Assembly (NCBI GenBank): GCA_902729315.2 | Contig: LR746267.1 | Coordinates: 8,186,424-8,250,423 of the forward strand | Source: Spirodela intermedia | Lineage: Eukaryota; Streptophyta; Magnoliopsida; Alismatales; Araceae | Length of the DNA: 64,000 bases | Reading direction: 5' to 3' | In this document: in pieces, positions 1-12,339 of the stretch | How the letters are laid out: each line of letters starts with the position of its first letter | How positions within the stretch are numbered: the stretch's first letter is position 1 | Notes under the pieces: generated by a model | What the model was told of the DNA's origin: nothing | Seen by the model: the letters and a program-made list of their open reading frames with translations, nothing else | The model's database searches: none | Translations under genes and position numbers: made by a program

Positions 1-139
1 GGAATTCAGATTTGCAGAAATCGAGAAAACAAATTCAGCATTATAAGCCCAGAATATCAAATTGACTCACTCCTTTATTTAAAAACCTCGGTTTCTATCC
101 TGCTACCATCTGTTCGTTTGGAATAGCGTTCACAGTGCT

Positions 140-311
140 GGCCAATCACACACTCACACCCTTAATTGTCGACCCACACTCACACCCTGTTGCAGCGGTA
201 GTTCCTCAAAGGTTGAGGCCAACCTCTCTATGATGGCGTCGATGAGAGGGTTCTTACTCTCGACGAGGGGGTTCCCCGGTTCTCTGACGAGTCCAGGCCA
301 CAAGCTCTTCC
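140..311 (-). pseudogene. Degenerate potato type I inhibitor exon 2 (block B, copy 1)
   Basis: Minus-strand translation gives a recognisable but damaged inhibitor: G-K-S-L-W-P-G-L-V, then an internal loss of the A-A-A-I-I-E stretch, then K-N-P-L-I-D-A-I-I-E. After the reactive loop (F-E-E-L-P-L) the usual C-D-R-V-R-V-W-V strand is read in the wrong frame, though the matching bases are still there. An acceptor CAG precedes the exon at 312-314, where paralogues splice. No convincing first exon was found upstream. Equivalent broken copies lie at 10815-10962 and 15829-15960, so block B was probably duplicated with an already decaying gene. Confidence 0.75.
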
Positions 312-821
312 CTGAACACGTAAGTACCCACACTCTTTCCGTAAGCTCTACCGAAAGACTGTGCAACTTAATCCTCGAGCATATTCATGAGGATGACGTA
401 GGCTTTTGACAATTAGGGTGCTTTAAACAGTTCACTGTTCAACAAGGATTATTCCTTACGTGCAAATCTTGAGATCTGGTCGATACGGAGAACTGCAATG
501 TCAACGGACTAGATAAGGTCCTGGGGATGATGCCGTCCCATTTGAGAGGTCCATGTTAGTCCAGGTGAGATAACGTGCGACGCTAATCTTGGGCTTCACG
601 TATTTGTGCTGCTAAGCAGGGATTTTCACTTGAATAATAGTTAGAATGGTACAAAGTTCAAATCATATTTATCGTTGAAATCATTTATATACATAATTAC
701 TCATTTTTTTGCGCCAAATTAATTGAATCTGAAAAAGATACAAATGGAAATAAATAGATAAGAAAATATGACACCGCTTTGTAGACTTACCCAACATATC
801 AAGCTTGGTCTAATCTTGATG

Positions 822-1545
822 TAGCTTTGAAATTGGTGTCAAATGCGAGATGAAAAGTTTTTCATCCAATTGGAGAAAAATGGTAGGATTTCAATCAAAG
901 ATGCTGAAAAGTTATTATTTTCATACTAAAATGGAGTCCAATACAACTTCAGCCTAATTCAATTGAATCAAAGGCTCAAGAGGTGTAAGACTATTTGGCT
1001 AAAATTGAACTCAAAATAGCCCAATAAGGGATTTAAATACATGTTAAATATGCCTAAATCTCAATTCTCATGTTTTATTTATGTAAAATAATTTATTTAT
1101 TCTGTTTAGGAGTTTCTATTCTCTAGGGCCATTCTAATAGAATCTGTCTTTTCTATAAGAACGTTCCAAGTATTTTTCTTATTTTCTAGGATCATAATAG
1201 ATTCCTCCTTTTTTTCTATCTATGTTGTAACTTAATGTCAACCTATATAAAAGCCCTCTTGTAGCCTCAGATGTAATTCACATTTTATTAACCTTTTTAA
1301 AAAATTCCTACATCTCTAAAGGTTCTCTATCTCTACTACAGGATTCTAGTACCTCTATGGACTCAGGATCAACCCCTTGTGAACTAAAAGGGAAAGGTTT
1401 CTTTACCTTATGTATTCAAGGTGAATGATTTTCACAAAAATAAACTATTTCATTGATTCAACGAAAAAATTTAAACAATGTGAACCTCATGCTACATTAA
1501 CTCGATAAAATCATGATCAAGTCAACATTTTTGTTGTGTTTAATC
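822..1545. mobile_element. About 720-bp insertion, LTR-like, in block B copy 1
   Basis: The block B copies at 660-822 and 1545-2060 are contiguous in the copy at 11290-11480, so about 720 bp is inserted here. The insert is AT-rich and carries a CTATATAAAAGCC TATA-like motif near 1243-1256, followed by a pyrimidine-rich leader, as in copia-type LTRs. I could not define clean TG...CA ends or a target-site duplication, so a solo LTR is the likely reading but not proven. Confidence 0.45.
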
Positions 1546-2787
1546 CACTCTAGGTAGAAAATAGTGGGCCCATCTGTAAAAGGTGCCAACCCTTAAATAT
1601 GCCTTTGAAAAGAAAAGCATTAAGCCATTTTCCAAACAAAAAAAGATTTTAATCCTCCTTATTTTCTAATTCCTAAAGTTCATTTTCTTGATATTTATAA
1701 AGAAAAAAAACATTGCAAAAATGGATTGTCCTTATTGTACGTCTCTTAAGAAAATAATTCATTCTTTGTTTCTTTTCCTTTTCCCTTTGTTGGATTTTTT
1801 CTTGTTTCATTTATTTTTGTTTATATCGTTCTTTTTCTTTGGTACAGAAATAAAGGTTTTTTTTGGTTGATTCCTCCGTCCTTTTTACTTTCTTTTGATT
1901 CCAAAGTTGTTCCTTTGTCGCATTCTTCCTCATTTTTCTCGTTTTCCCTCTGTTTTTGAGGTTTCCTTCAGTTTTCTAATAAAAGGCAGAGTCATTCAGC
2001 CTGAGAAGTATGCCCAAGTACTATCGTTAAATGATTTATTAGCTAATCTAAAATAGAGTATCTTGAGTACTATTCGAAACTCATAGGTGTTACATCAGGC
2101 AGCGATTTAACAGCTAGGAAAAACCAATGAATATTATGTAAATGGATGCTGCCAGATAGAACGAGAAAAACAAAATTTATTTAATGATAATTTAGAAAAT
2201 TTAGAACGATTAGAAAATTATAAAAATAAATCGTTTTATCAAGTTCGAAAATAATTTTTCCAGCCAGCCTTACAATGTGCTCTACGACTCTGAACAGTTG
2301 TTTGAACAGTGAGTTACATTTTGGTACCATCAGTACTAATATTTGGATTTTCGCGGTTGTGGAAGAACAGTCCTTTCATCTCATTTGGACGTCTTTGAGG
2401 TTCTAAGCAAGGAGCCCTGAGATCCCAGAAACGCATTAGATATTTACCTACACCAGCTGGTTCTTTAGAGGAGCCCACGTTAGCCCCAGGGCATTAGTCT
2501 CTTACTAGAAAAGTAAATGCATGAGCTTGGGAAGCTTCTGGTTCGGCTGGTCCAGAAAATTTACTAGGGTAAGCAGTATTATTGAATCAGCTAGAACAAA
2601 AATCTATAGAACTAAAGGCCAATAAGCTAGAAAAATTATAAGACAAGTAATCCTCTCCAGACCAGACAAATGCGCGGGGAGTTTATTCACCATAACATAG
2701 AGATATACGGGCCTTCACCACAAGGAGGTCCCTTTATTTGACATCAGTAAATTGTTTCACCCAACAGCCTCAGGCTGAGTTAACGTG

Positions 2788-3230
2788 CTAGCCGATGATC
2801 GGAGTTCTGTAGACAATACCTCCCTCATCCACCCAAACCCGCACCCTGTCGCAGAGGAACTCTGCAGTAACAATCGTCCCTTTCTTGACGATTATTGCAT
2901 CGACATGTGGGTTCTGGTACTCGATTATCGCAGCGGCGGCGGTCCCCCTGTAACCGACGAGTTCCGGCCATGATCTCTTCCCTTCATAGTTAAGACATGC
3001 CACACACAACGATAAGCACGCATAAGTAGAGTCATTTCAGGAAAGACGTGACAGATCTGATGACCCGTAACGTGAACGTGGTTTAGCTCAGAATCATCTA
3101 CGTTGTGCCCAAAAGAAAATGAATCGAAGTACCACAACTTTCTGAAGGAAAATCAGGAAACGGTCTCCAGCAAAATAGTTTTGCTGAATCAAAGAAGATC
3201 AACCCGTTCCTTACCTTTGCAGTCCCCCAT
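2788..3230 (-). CDS. Potato type I protease inhibitor, two exons, 69 aa, predicted P1 Ala
   Basis: Serine-protease inhibitor of the potato I family (I13). Exon 1 is 3215-3230 and starts MGDCK; exon 2 is 2788-2981 and ends at TAG. The donor is AAAG|GTAAGG and the acceptor GAAG|GG; the 233-nt intron is phase 1. Visible features are R-S-W-P-E-L-V-G (W10), the N-P-H-V-D-A strand, a canonical loop V43-T44-A45-E46-F, Cys4 and Cys49 (the family disulfide pair) and a P-I-I-G end. By alignment with eglin-type inhibitors P1 is Ala45 and P1' Glu46. There is no signal peptide, so it is probably cytosolic. A TATA box lies at 3307-3313. The block A paralogue at 17195-17623 is broken. The start rests on the conserved MxDC first exon shared by five loci. 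Expression is unknown. Confidence 0.9.
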
Positions 3231-3306
3231 TATTCGTTTCGTTTCCGAACGTGCAGGTAATTCTGTATTGGTGGTGAATGCGAATGAATCAGAGATGCCT
3301 TGCAGT

Positions 3307-3313
3307 ATTTATA
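3307..3313 (-). promoter_or_regulatory. TATA box of the inhibitor at 2788-3230
   Basis: Minus-strand TATAAAT, about 77 nt upstream of the ATG. The same motif at the same spacing recurs upstream of the inhibitors at 21859, 41305 and 58218. Confidence 0.65.
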
Positions 3314-4997
3314 GTCGACCATCAATAAGGAGAGCCCCGAAGGGTGACGAGCCACGCAACCATGTGTGAAATCTATTCTTGTGGGATGTCCGAGTTCCAG
3401 ATTGCACGTAACAGGAGACGACCCGCAAGAAAAGATTGCTATCGAAGTAGACAATAATAACGTTTTTTGTCTTGTGCAAAAAAAATAGCATATGAACTTT
3501 GGGAGGTAGGTAAAAAATGGTTTTGCTTTTATCTTGATACTTATCTGATCTTTACGCGGTCAGGGTTGGGGAAGGAACTATTGTTCCTTGTTTGAAAAAG
3601 GATTTATCGGGGTGGAGCTGTCACCGATAACAAAGATCAAGGGGAAGATGGACTTCCTCCTCCCAATTGATCACCATGATGCAGACCAAGAGGGAAAAAA
3701 ATAAATGACGCGTTTATGTTTGAAAAATTTATGCACTCGACTAGATGGTTCGAAATTTTTTCCGCTCTAAGTTTCACGTCTGGCACCTAATAGGTCAGTC
3801 GGTCGGCTTCTTGCTCTCAGTTTCTTGCATAAGAATCAGCGGATGAAATGTTTGGCAAGCAACGTCGCCAGGTCAGAAATCTTTCTAGTTAGAATTCGCT
3901 ACCCCGTCTGAAAGCATTGGTTGAATTTATTGCTATCCCGTCTTTGACGAGCAGCTTTCTTCTGAATACGGAATACGTAGAACCTTTTCAAGGGCAGTTG
4001 CTAAAAAGAACAATGCGATCCGGCGAAATTGGTAATTTTCAAGGTTGATTTTCCTTTGTTGAAAACGACACGATGGTGTTCGGGCAAATTCAAACCGAAG
4101 TATTGCACGATTTGTTTTCTAAACGTGAAGATTTGGCCAAGACGACGAAGTCGTTTCAGTTTTATTTCTTCTTGCTGTCGCACAGTGTCACGGCAGTAGA
4201 GCCTCGTGTATGCTGGCGCGGTCACTTCGTCCCTTTTGTCTCCCCTAAGTTGTCATCTTGTTCACCGCAGAGATTTATTACGCCAGGATGTCCCTACTCT
4301 TAGCCGGAACGAGATCTCAGAGGGAGATGGATGAGAGGGAAGGTTTATGGTTACCGTAGTATTTTCAAAGTTGTGGAAAGGGGAAGAGTCTTCACACAAT
4401 TGGACTAGCGGCTTGGCGTTTCCTTGTATCTTGGATTCCTTAAGCCCCAAGTGGGAACATGGAGGAAATAGCGACGGCGTTCATTGACTGTCAAACATCA
4501 GGAAGAATAGGACTCTTGGCTTAAAGTTATCGGATATTCGTATGGCCAGAAGTTGTGGGCAGAAGTGCGGCTAATTGTAAAATATTCTTGGCTCTGGTTT
4601 TTTGACCAGGATAAATATTATCAGCCACTTATGTGTCTCTCTCGTCCACCAACGTTTCATGCGGGCTTTCATTTGCACAGCCCTTTTGTCTCTACATGTG
4701 ATGCTCCTTTCTATGGTATAAGATAACTGATGAATAACGCGAACAAATAAAACATGTGAAGCATGGGTTCGTACCGTGGATGTTAGAAAAACGACGAAAA
4801 ACTTCAGGTCGAATTCATATATCATAGAATTGTCTCGAAAATGACTAGCTGTTAGTTATTTTTAAGAAGGGTACATACTTTAACTGAGTCAACGCGTTTA
4901 GTTAGTAGAAATGTATAAGTAACCCTGTATAACTTGTTGCGATCATTAGTGAGCTTGATTCAAAGGGAGAAGGGAGTCCAACGTGATTTAGCTTCTA

Positions 4998-5291
4998 TCA
5001 CCACCATGGAGTATAGTTTTCTCCTAATTTATCAAGACTATGTAATATAACCAGAACATGAGTAACTTGGTAGGCAGTCATGAGATCTAGAAACACTTGC
5101 GCCACTACACGAATTGTAATACTCTTTGAGTGTTCCACCGTTGTCATTTTGAAATTCTTGAGATTATTCTGACTGAATTCGTAGTACTCACGCCAGAGGC
5201 ATAGTTCGCTCCAGTCAGTATGCAGTCGAGAGGGAACGCCCTCTGGTTGCCGCTGTATCATCGTAGAGAAACTTAATGGAAGGTCTACCAC
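4998..5291 (-). other. Unrecognised 97-codon open frame in the copy-specific filling of block A
   Basis: A minus-strand open frame lies inside the part of block A that has no counterpart in the second copy. Its middle reads as ordered protein (T-I-R-V-V-A-Q-V-F-L-D-L-M-T-A-Y-Q-V), which suggests a captured exon rather than random sequence, but I do not recognise the family. The base composition is ordinary for the window. It could be chance. Confidence 0.25.
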
Positions 5292-6359
5292 TGCAACAGG
5301 GTGTGGAAGGACGAGAGGTATATCGTTGTTGAAACTTCACACATTGCGTAGGATGTGAAGAAACGCTCTCGTCATGTGAGTCTATTAATACAGGGAGGAT
5401 GGTTATTCAAGAAATGATCCTCGGCGTTACATATGCCAATGGGTTTATCTAATGGAGAAGAATTTGGGATGCGGGTCAGTAACCGATTCATTTGATGAAA
5501 CAAACGAATCGGGAAATGGAAAGAATCGTGAAACTTACTCTTCTTCATTCCCTCACTTTATGAGGGAAAATTGATATGCTGACTGCGGGATTGCATCTGA
5601 CTCGGTAATCTATATTAACTGGTTTCTAATTCTGCCGATGAGATGTGTCACATCGTCTAATCCAAGCTCAGGTGAATAAAATAGGTTCGTATGAAAGCTG
5701 ATCTGGACCCGGTCTTTTAAGCCGGGCAGACATTTTTCCGCGCGTTTATCAGGAAGTCTTGGGGATTCGACCCCAAAATAATTTACTTAGCGACCAGTTG
5801 CTGGCATACTTCACATCGTTTAAAACTACCAGAAGTTCAGTTTGGGTGCCAATTTTTTTGGGTTTTCACCAAGTCCAGCGTTGCAGAATAACAGAGCGCG
5901 TTCAAATGGCAACGTTTCAGCTTTATCTAAGACTTGGAAAATGGAATATTTTCAATAGAACTACTAGACGGTTACGATGGAAGAAACTCTAAATCCTCGT
6001 GAAGTACACATTTAAAGTGCATAGTAATCGGACTTGAAATTTGGTAAAATGTTTAATTATAATGGCTAAGGATATTACTTCATCAAAAAATACAGCTGCT
6101 GCGCGATGAAGACGTACACAGTGTTTAAGAACCCAAAGGTTGATTTTTATTGACTGATAAATATGAAAAAGGAAACCTTACTCTGCTACGTTCCGTTTTG
6201 TCGTGATCTGTACGTTCCGTTTTGTCAGATGATCTTAACCACCACCAACTGCCTGAGGCTAACTCCTTTCATTACTTGTGAGCACGTCCGCGCATCGAGA
6301 AGCTTGAAGATAGTCGCTGCATGATCTGTACGTTTGTCGGTCAAACTAGATTGTAGTAG

Positions 6360-8500
6360 TTTTTTTTTAACATGTTTTGTCATATTTTCAACAATCACCT
6401 GTTATCTCTCCCCTTGGCAATTGGGCGAAAGGAGAAACGGGAGATTGAAATGATTTATTAAAATACTAAACTACTTTGTTTTTACTCTCTTTCGTTCTCC
6501 ATTAGACTTTCTTGCCATTAGTGAAGATGTGACGGCTAAGGTTTTGGGCCGAGGAGTGGGGCTAACTTCGACTTTCTCCTCGGTCTCCCTATTCAATAGG
6601 GGGAATGGGAAAAGAGGAACAAAAAATAGTCACATGACGTACCATTTTTTATAAAAATTATATATTCACAATACTTAACCAGACAAAGCGTCTAAATACT
6701 GAGTGCGCCATCCGAAGCTCGGTGATGAAAGAAACCTATGGAGACTTCCGGTGACTAACGAAAAGGAATGTTATCGGTCATAGCAAAACCTAAGAATTTT
6801 ATGATGTGCAGAAAGTTCTCTGCCATTTAAGAATGTCATGCATTGCCAAGATGCATTGCCTGAGGCCAAGCGCGCTCTTTTTTTGGGGACTCACACGAGA
6901 AGAGACTAATATCATCGAACTTTTCCACTGTTTGTTTTATTTGGACTAAACCTCAGTGACATTCGGATCAATGCTGCATGATCCAAATAAAACTGTCAAT
7001 TTTACGACCAAATTGGGAGGAAAATTATATACGTTGAGATGATATTTTGGATGAATACTCCATCCTCTCAATACGGGTTTAAATTGGAGGAAACTAGGGT
7101 ATTGATAATTTTTTGAGATGAGATATTCAAAAGAACCAACCATCTGTCCCTTATGTTTTAAATGTGTAGATTTTAGATTTCAAAATCAATTAGTTTTTGA
7201 AAGTATGAGAACGAAAGTAATTGAGTTTGGAAAAACTAGAAAAACTCACAAACTTTGCCTACGCAGACATGCTTCCATACAAGAAGGAAGGAAGCTTGCC
7301 TCTTCTAAGTGCCCATAGTTACTCCACCGAGCATGCACTTGTACGGTCTAGAGATTGAATTACAGCTAGTTCAAAAGGGGATAAAAGTTCAGAGTATCCA
7401 TTAACAACCAACAGATAATTTGCTCAAGGTATTACGGAGTGAGACCAGATTGTTATGACTTGCTGGGCCATAAATGAGGCCTGGTGTTTCAGTGGAAGAT
7501 GAGAGCACGAGGAGAGAATGTCCACAGCGTATAAATGATAGAGAAATATGTTAGAATAAAGATACAAGGAATTTTATAAGGCTTGAAGAGGATAAACACA
7601 CCTCACGGCCTCAAAGGAGGAGAAAACTCATTGTTAATAAGAAATGAGATGCCTAAGTAAATAGGGTTAATGAAACTACACCGTAACCACCACAAGGGAG
7701 ACGAGGAGAAGCCATAATCTATATTTTAGCTGCCAAAGAGAAAAAGATTTAGTGTACTCTTGATTTTTGTCTCTCTTTTTCTCTCTCCCGTGCCTAATTT
7801 TAATACTTGTATTACAATAGGACTAGACTGATTTTGTATCTGAAACTAGTTCCTAAAATAAAGGTAAAAGAGGAGAGGTCAAAATGGACCTCTCTTAAAA
7901 ATGAGTTGACCAAGTCACCCTTAGAAATCTCCACCTTAGTTTGGTCAACACGTGTCTTCAAGTTTTACGTTGAAAACTCCGTCAGCTTCTCATAACTACA
8001 ACAAAAAATAAATGTTGCATACTTCCTTTCACAGGAGGTTAGTGTCATGTACTACAAACTCTGACTATGTTCAAATGATGTTAAAACTTCAAAGATTGAA
8101 TCGAATTTGTTAACATTTCAGTTGTATTATCTTTCGTACTATCTTTTGCACAATACTTTCTCATTTGAAATTACTATTGTGAATAAATAATTTTTGACAT
8201 TAATATACTTTATGTTTTCTTGATACATATTATCTTTGATTACATTCATAATACAACTAATATAATAGACAATAGTCAAATTATGACATGAATTAAGTTC
8301 AAAAAATAAACCTTTTAATCAGATAACTACTTTTAACGTCTGTGTAATTATCGTAAATTCTCTTTCGTAGTGAATGGTAAAATAGTAAGCTATAAGTAAA
8401 CTTTCTCCACTACGAACAGAACCACAAACTGAAAGCATATATTCGAGGAATGATCTTCTGTCAAGATCTCTTGAAAATCTAAATCAACAAATACTGTCAA
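6360..8500. other. Non-array spacer with one dispersed element
   Basis: I find no inhibitor copy here. The stretch 6946-7143 is open on the minus strand without any recognisable motif. A roughly 500-bp dispersed element at about 7431-7935 is annotated separately. From 7980 to 8480 the DNA is AT-rich and without identifiable structure. Confidence 0.5.
7431..7935 (+). mobile_element. Dispersed ~500-bp element, copy 1
   Basis: This stretch matches the reverse complement of about 14622-15140. Shared landmarks in order are GACCAGATT, GAGAATGTCCAC, GATAAACACACCTCACGGCC (GACACCTCACGACC in the other), GAGGAGAAGCC, CTGAAACTAGT and GACTAAGTCACCCTT-like ends. The other copy interrupts block C, which shows that this is a mobile insertion. 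The class is unresolved: solo LTR or non-autonomous DNA transposon. It has no coding capacity. Confidence 0.6.
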
Positions 8501-10640
8501 GTTGTCACTAGTATTCTGAAACTCTAAATTATTTCACTGGAGTGTCTCTCTCTTTGAAGATACTGTGAATGCCAAATATTGCTCCATGGACTTTATATTG
8601 TCTAATGGTTTTGAAGTTACCCATAGAATTTTTCTGATTTGATCGTTACGTACACATCAAGGAGTGTTTTCGCCTCTCGGTTTACCACTTGTGTCTAGAT
8701 GTAGTCATGGATGACTCAATTTCTGAAAGACCAGTTCTATTCCATTGGAATCCTATAAACATTCTTCCAGATGGGTGTATTTGAAGACAAAAAAGGGGTC
8801 CGACCTTCAAGTAGTCACAATATTCGCTTCCAGATGAGTGTATTTGGTGTCTCTCTGTAGAGTGAAAAACGTTCTGAGAAAGCTAGAGCAAAGGAGCTTG
8901 TCTCCGTGACTCTCGTATCTTTTGTGAACGGGAGGGGAATCTCTGGACCCTCCGCTCGGTTATTATGTTTTTTTTTTCGCCTTGGCCGGGTGTGGTTCAG
9001 CCGGGCTGTCAGCAGGCTGAGCTCTAGGTTCCCATATATCTGTTTCTTCTTCATAGAAATAGCGTATAAACACGAGAAAACAAAGCGGTACGCGAAGAAA
9101 TGAAAATACATGCTAGAAATATCGTTGTTTATTGAAACACGATCAGTCCTCCCTTATTAACTTCACTTCAGACTCCCACCGTGTAGTTGTGGCATGTTCA
9201 ATGGCTATCTGATCCTCGGGGTTCTGGTCACAGTGCCTCTCTTGTTCACCCAAACCCAGACCCTGTTACAGAGGAAGTTAAGGATAACAGCCATCCCCTC
9301 CTTTACGATTCTTGGCTGAACTAGAGGGTTCTCCCTCTTTATTATTGTCACCGCCACTGTCCCTGGCTCTGACGAGCTCTAGCCACGAGCTCTTCCCTTC
9401 ACATCCTCAGTAAAACTTGAATATATTAAAATTTATCCGCTAGCCACGAGGAACAGCTGATGACGGTGGGGTGTGAAAGGGAGATGAAGGGGAATCAGAC
9501 GCTATCTCGTACCTGTGCACGCGATATCTTCATCGTCCATTGTTGTCTGTCTTTCGCATGCAGCAGCAGGGGGCAGATGAGTGATGAGAGGGGCGGGGGG
9601 CATGAGCGCTCTTGAAGTATTTATTATAAATCCATGGTGAGGAAACGAATTGATCAGAGGTGAGGCCCCTGCCGGGTCATGTGGCTGCAGGATTTTAGGT
9701 GAGAAAAGGTGGGAACTTCATTAAGAGGGCAAAGAACAGGAAGATGGTCAAAGAATAAGGAGATAGACGGCTGACGTTGAAGTTTATCGGGTTCCCGCAA
9801 AAGTTGACTATTGACTAGTTGTGGATTCCCGCAAAATTCCACACGGCGATTTATCCAACCAGGTCTCTCCTATTCAGGATCTTGACGCCGAGGGCAACAC
9901 TTTTCTTCGACGTAGTTCCAGAGGTCGTCATCAGGGGAATGAACCAATCGGGATGGGGTTCACTAAGAATTAAGGTGAGGATCCATTAAATAGAGTTTGA
10001 CTCATTTGGAGCGGATGAGGATGCCTGATGGATGGGTTCTAAGAGCACATTAACAAAGGGAATGCATAGTTTAGATTATATCATTATTAGAAATTGTCAA
10101 GTTGGTCTTCTCTATAGATAATGTGTTAGAATAAAAGTCGGTTCTACACGGACGCGCATATTTACACGGAATACACTTCATGATCAGAACGAGAGGTCAA
10201 CGCATATGGAATATAGTAGAGGAGAAAAAAGCACACAACAGCACATCAGAATAATCTACAAAGCCTCAATATGAAGAAAAATCATGGAGAAGGACCCGGA
10301 GATTTTTAATTTTTTTTTTATACTGAGACTAAACGTACGTTACAGTCCTGATAACTTTTTATTAGCTTAGCCTGCATATATCTCTCTGTAATGCCTGTCT
10401 TCACAGATCAACAAGAAGAGACTACGATTAAATTTGAAGTAAAAATCTCTACTATACTTGTTTATAGAGCAGTGTTGCCTTTCATGGAGAAGATTGGCAA
10501 CCTGAGGTTAGGAAGCTTCTATCTGGTACTCTAATATAGACAATTTTCTCAAGGTTCATGTCGAAAACTAGCCATCGTTTTATCCCTCCATGAGAACCGA
10601 TCTTAATGTTTATTTACTTGTAATTTTATTGAGTTCTATG
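8500..10640. repeat. Duplicated block C, copy 1
   Basis: This block aligns with 12980-15660, apart from the ~520-bp insertion in that copy. It starts with the TTGCTCCATGG...GAAGTTACCCATAGAATTTTT stretch near 8580, which is also found at 13005 and 35450. It then carries the frameshifted inhibitor at 9205-9540 and ends at the start of block B near 10640. A GC-richer stretch at 8930-9030 has a counterpart at 13430-13520. Confidence 0.75.
9205..9540 (-). pseudogene. Potato type I inhibitor with a single 2-nt deletion (block C, copy 1)
   Basis: Exon 1 (9513-9540) encodes M-D-D-E-D-I-A-C with donor ACAG|GTACGA. Exon 2 (9205-9396) starts after GTGAAG. Exon 2 is 192 nt instead of the invariant 194: two bases are lost just after the W-L-E-L-V core (around codon 20). 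Downstream the second frame is completely intact, from T-V-A-V through F-L-C-N-R-V-W-V-W-V-N-K-R-G to the R-I-R stop. Everything else (TATA motif near 9619-9628, splice sites, 116-nt intron) is preserved. This is either a very recent loss or an assembly error. The intact sister is at 13710-14038. Confidence 0.85.
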
Positions 10641-10814
10641 GAATTCAGATGTGCACGGACGGAGAAAACAAATTGAGCATTATAAGCCAGGAAATAAAAT
10701 GGAATCACTCATTTCTTCAACAACCATGGTTTCTATACTGCTATCGTGTGTCTGTAGGAACAGAGCTCACAGTGCTAGCCGTTCTGTTTTTTTTGTGACC
10801 ATATCGTAATCGTC

Positions 10815-10962
10815 AACCCACACCCACACCCTGTCGCAGCGGTAAGTCCCTCTCCAAGGTAGAGGCCGACTTCTCTACGATGGTGTCGATGAGAGGGTTC
10901 TTCGATTATCGCTACCGCGGTACTCCCAGATTCTCTGGCGAGTTTAGGCTAGGAGCTCTTCT
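10815..10962 (-). pseudogene. Degenerate potato type I inhibitor exon 2 (block B, copy 2)
   Basis: After an acceptor CAG, the minus strand reads R-R-A-P then a shifted frame. The core GTGGCC (Trp-Pro) has become CTAGCC. Remnants of A-I-I-E and C-D-R-V-W-V-W-V are visible in different frames (the bases of GTGGGTGTGGGTTGACGATT are still clear). Several indels separate the parts. No first exon was found. Confidence 0.7.
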
Positions 10963-11665
10963 CTGAACACGTAACATACCCGCACTAGAGCATACTCATG
11001 ATGATGACGTACGATTCTGACAATTAGCATGCTTTAAACAGTTCCACAGTTCAAGAGAGGCTATTTCTTAAGTGAGAATGTTGAGATCTGGTTGATACGG
11101 GAAACTGCAATTTCAATGGACGAGATCAGGTCCCGGGGATGATCTCGTCTCATTTGAGAGGTCCACGGTGGCCCAGATTAGATAACGAGGGACACTAATC
11201 TGGGGTTTCACGTCTTTGTGTAGCTAAGCGGGGATCTTTACTTGAATATTAGTTAGAATGGTTACCAAGTTCAAATTATGTTCACTCTTGAAATCTTTTA
11301 TGCACATAAGTACTCATTTTTGTGCGCCAATTTAATTGAATTTGAAAATTATATAAATAAACATAAATTAGACTAAATCCTGGAAAATATTATGCCACTT
11401 TGTAGACTTGAGCTAGGTATCAAGCCAGGACTGATCTTCTCCAGGTAGGCGAGTAATGGGCCCCTCTGTAAAAGGCGCTGACCCTTGAACATGCCTCTGA
11501 TACACGCTTTTAAAAAAGAAATTAACAAGCGGCTTTTCAAATCACAAAAGATTTTTATCCTCTTTAGTTTCTAATTCAGTTCATTCTCTCGATACATATC
11601 AAGATAAGAGTCTTCGATAAAATGTGCTGTCCTGCAATATGTCTCATTAGAAAATAATTCATCCT

Positions 11666-11917
11666 TTAGTTTTTTTTCTTTCCATTCACAGGGATTTCTT
11701 TTGTTTCATTTATTTTGTTTAGATCTTTCTTTTTCTTCGGAACCGAAATAAAGGTTTTCTTCGGTGGATCCTTCTTCGTCCTGTTTAGTTTCTTCTGGTT
11801 CCGAAGTTGTTCCTCTGTCGTATTCTTCCTCATATTTCCTTGCTTTCCGTCTGTTTCTGATGTTTCCTTCAGTTTTCTAATAATTATAAGCAAAGTCATT
11901 CCGCCTGAATAGTGCAC
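11666..11917 (-). other. Lys-rich open frame conserved in the three B blocks, 83 codons here
   Basis: Minus-strand open frame rich in Lys, Asn and Thr, with M-R-K-N-T-T-E-E-Q-L-R-N-Q-K-K near its start. Related frames occur at 16022-16243 (M-G-Q-R-K-L-P-N-Q-K-K) and, shorter, near 1745-1940 (M-R-K-N-A-T-K-E-Q-L). No known domain is apparent. The opposite strand is a T-rich tract, so the frame may be open only because of composition. Confidence 0.3.
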
Positions 11918-12339
11918 CCAAGTGCTTTCATGTAATGATTTATTAGATAATCTATAACAGAGTCTCTTGAGTACTATTCGAAACTCATGTGTGGTACGTC
12001 AAGCAGCGATTCACTAGCTTGAAGAGGGCAATAAATACCGAGTAAATGGTTATGGTCAGATAAACGAGAAAAAGAAAATTTAACTAATGCTAATTCTGAA
12101 AATTTGAAACGATTAGAAAATTATAAAAAATAAACCCTTCATTTTGAACAACAAAAAGCGATTAATTAGGTTCGACAACGAGTTTTCGAACAAGCCTTAC
12201 AAGGTGCTATATGTAATCTGAACAGTTTCTTGAATAATGAGTTACATTTTGGTATCATAAGTGCTAGTGTTAGGGTCTTCGGTGTTGTGGAAGAACAGTC
12301 CTTTCATCCCATTTGGACCTCTATGGGGTTCTAAGCCAG

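Larger units (their letters stand above)
1..2060. repeat. Duplicated block B, copy 1
   Basis: The sequence from 1 to about 820 and from 1545 to 2060 recurs at 10640-11950 and, in shortened form, at 15660-16350. Shared landmarks are the opening GAATTCAGAT, the inhibitor pseudogene, a GATGACGTA...GACAATTAG stretch near 400, and the T-rich part at 1740-1980 that encodes a Lys-rich open frame on the minus strand. The block holds no intact gene that I can support. Confidence 0.8.
2060..6350. repeat. Duplicated block A, copy 1
   Basis: This block aligns by eye with 16350-20560 over most of its length. It contains the intact inhibitor at 2788-3230 and then sequence matching 17890-18840 (for example the stretch with GGTCACTTCGTCCCTTTT, near 4220 and 18500). 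Homology stops near 4522 and resumes near 5283. The filling here differs completely from that of the other copy, which holds a malectin-like gene fragment. From 5283 to about 6350 it matches 19546-20540. Outside the inhibitor I recognise no coding function. Confidence 0.8.
10640..12330. repeat. Duplicated block B, copy 2 (with the start of block A)
   Basis: This copy matches 1-820 plus 1545-2400 without the ~720-bp insertion seen there. It contains the broken inhibitor at 10815-10962 and the Lys-rich minus-strand open frame at 11666-11917. From 11950 to 12330 it matches 2030-2400, then homology breaks off. Confidence 0.75.

Noticed and set aside
2785-2973. Plus-strand open frame over the inhibitor exon at 2788-2981
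   Set aside because: It is the antisense of the conserved inhibitor exon; similar antisense frames occur over other copies (for example 13635-13829) purely as a shadow.
6946-7143. 65-codon minus-strand frame
   Set aside because: No motif, no copy elsewhere in the window and AT-rich composition; likely chance.
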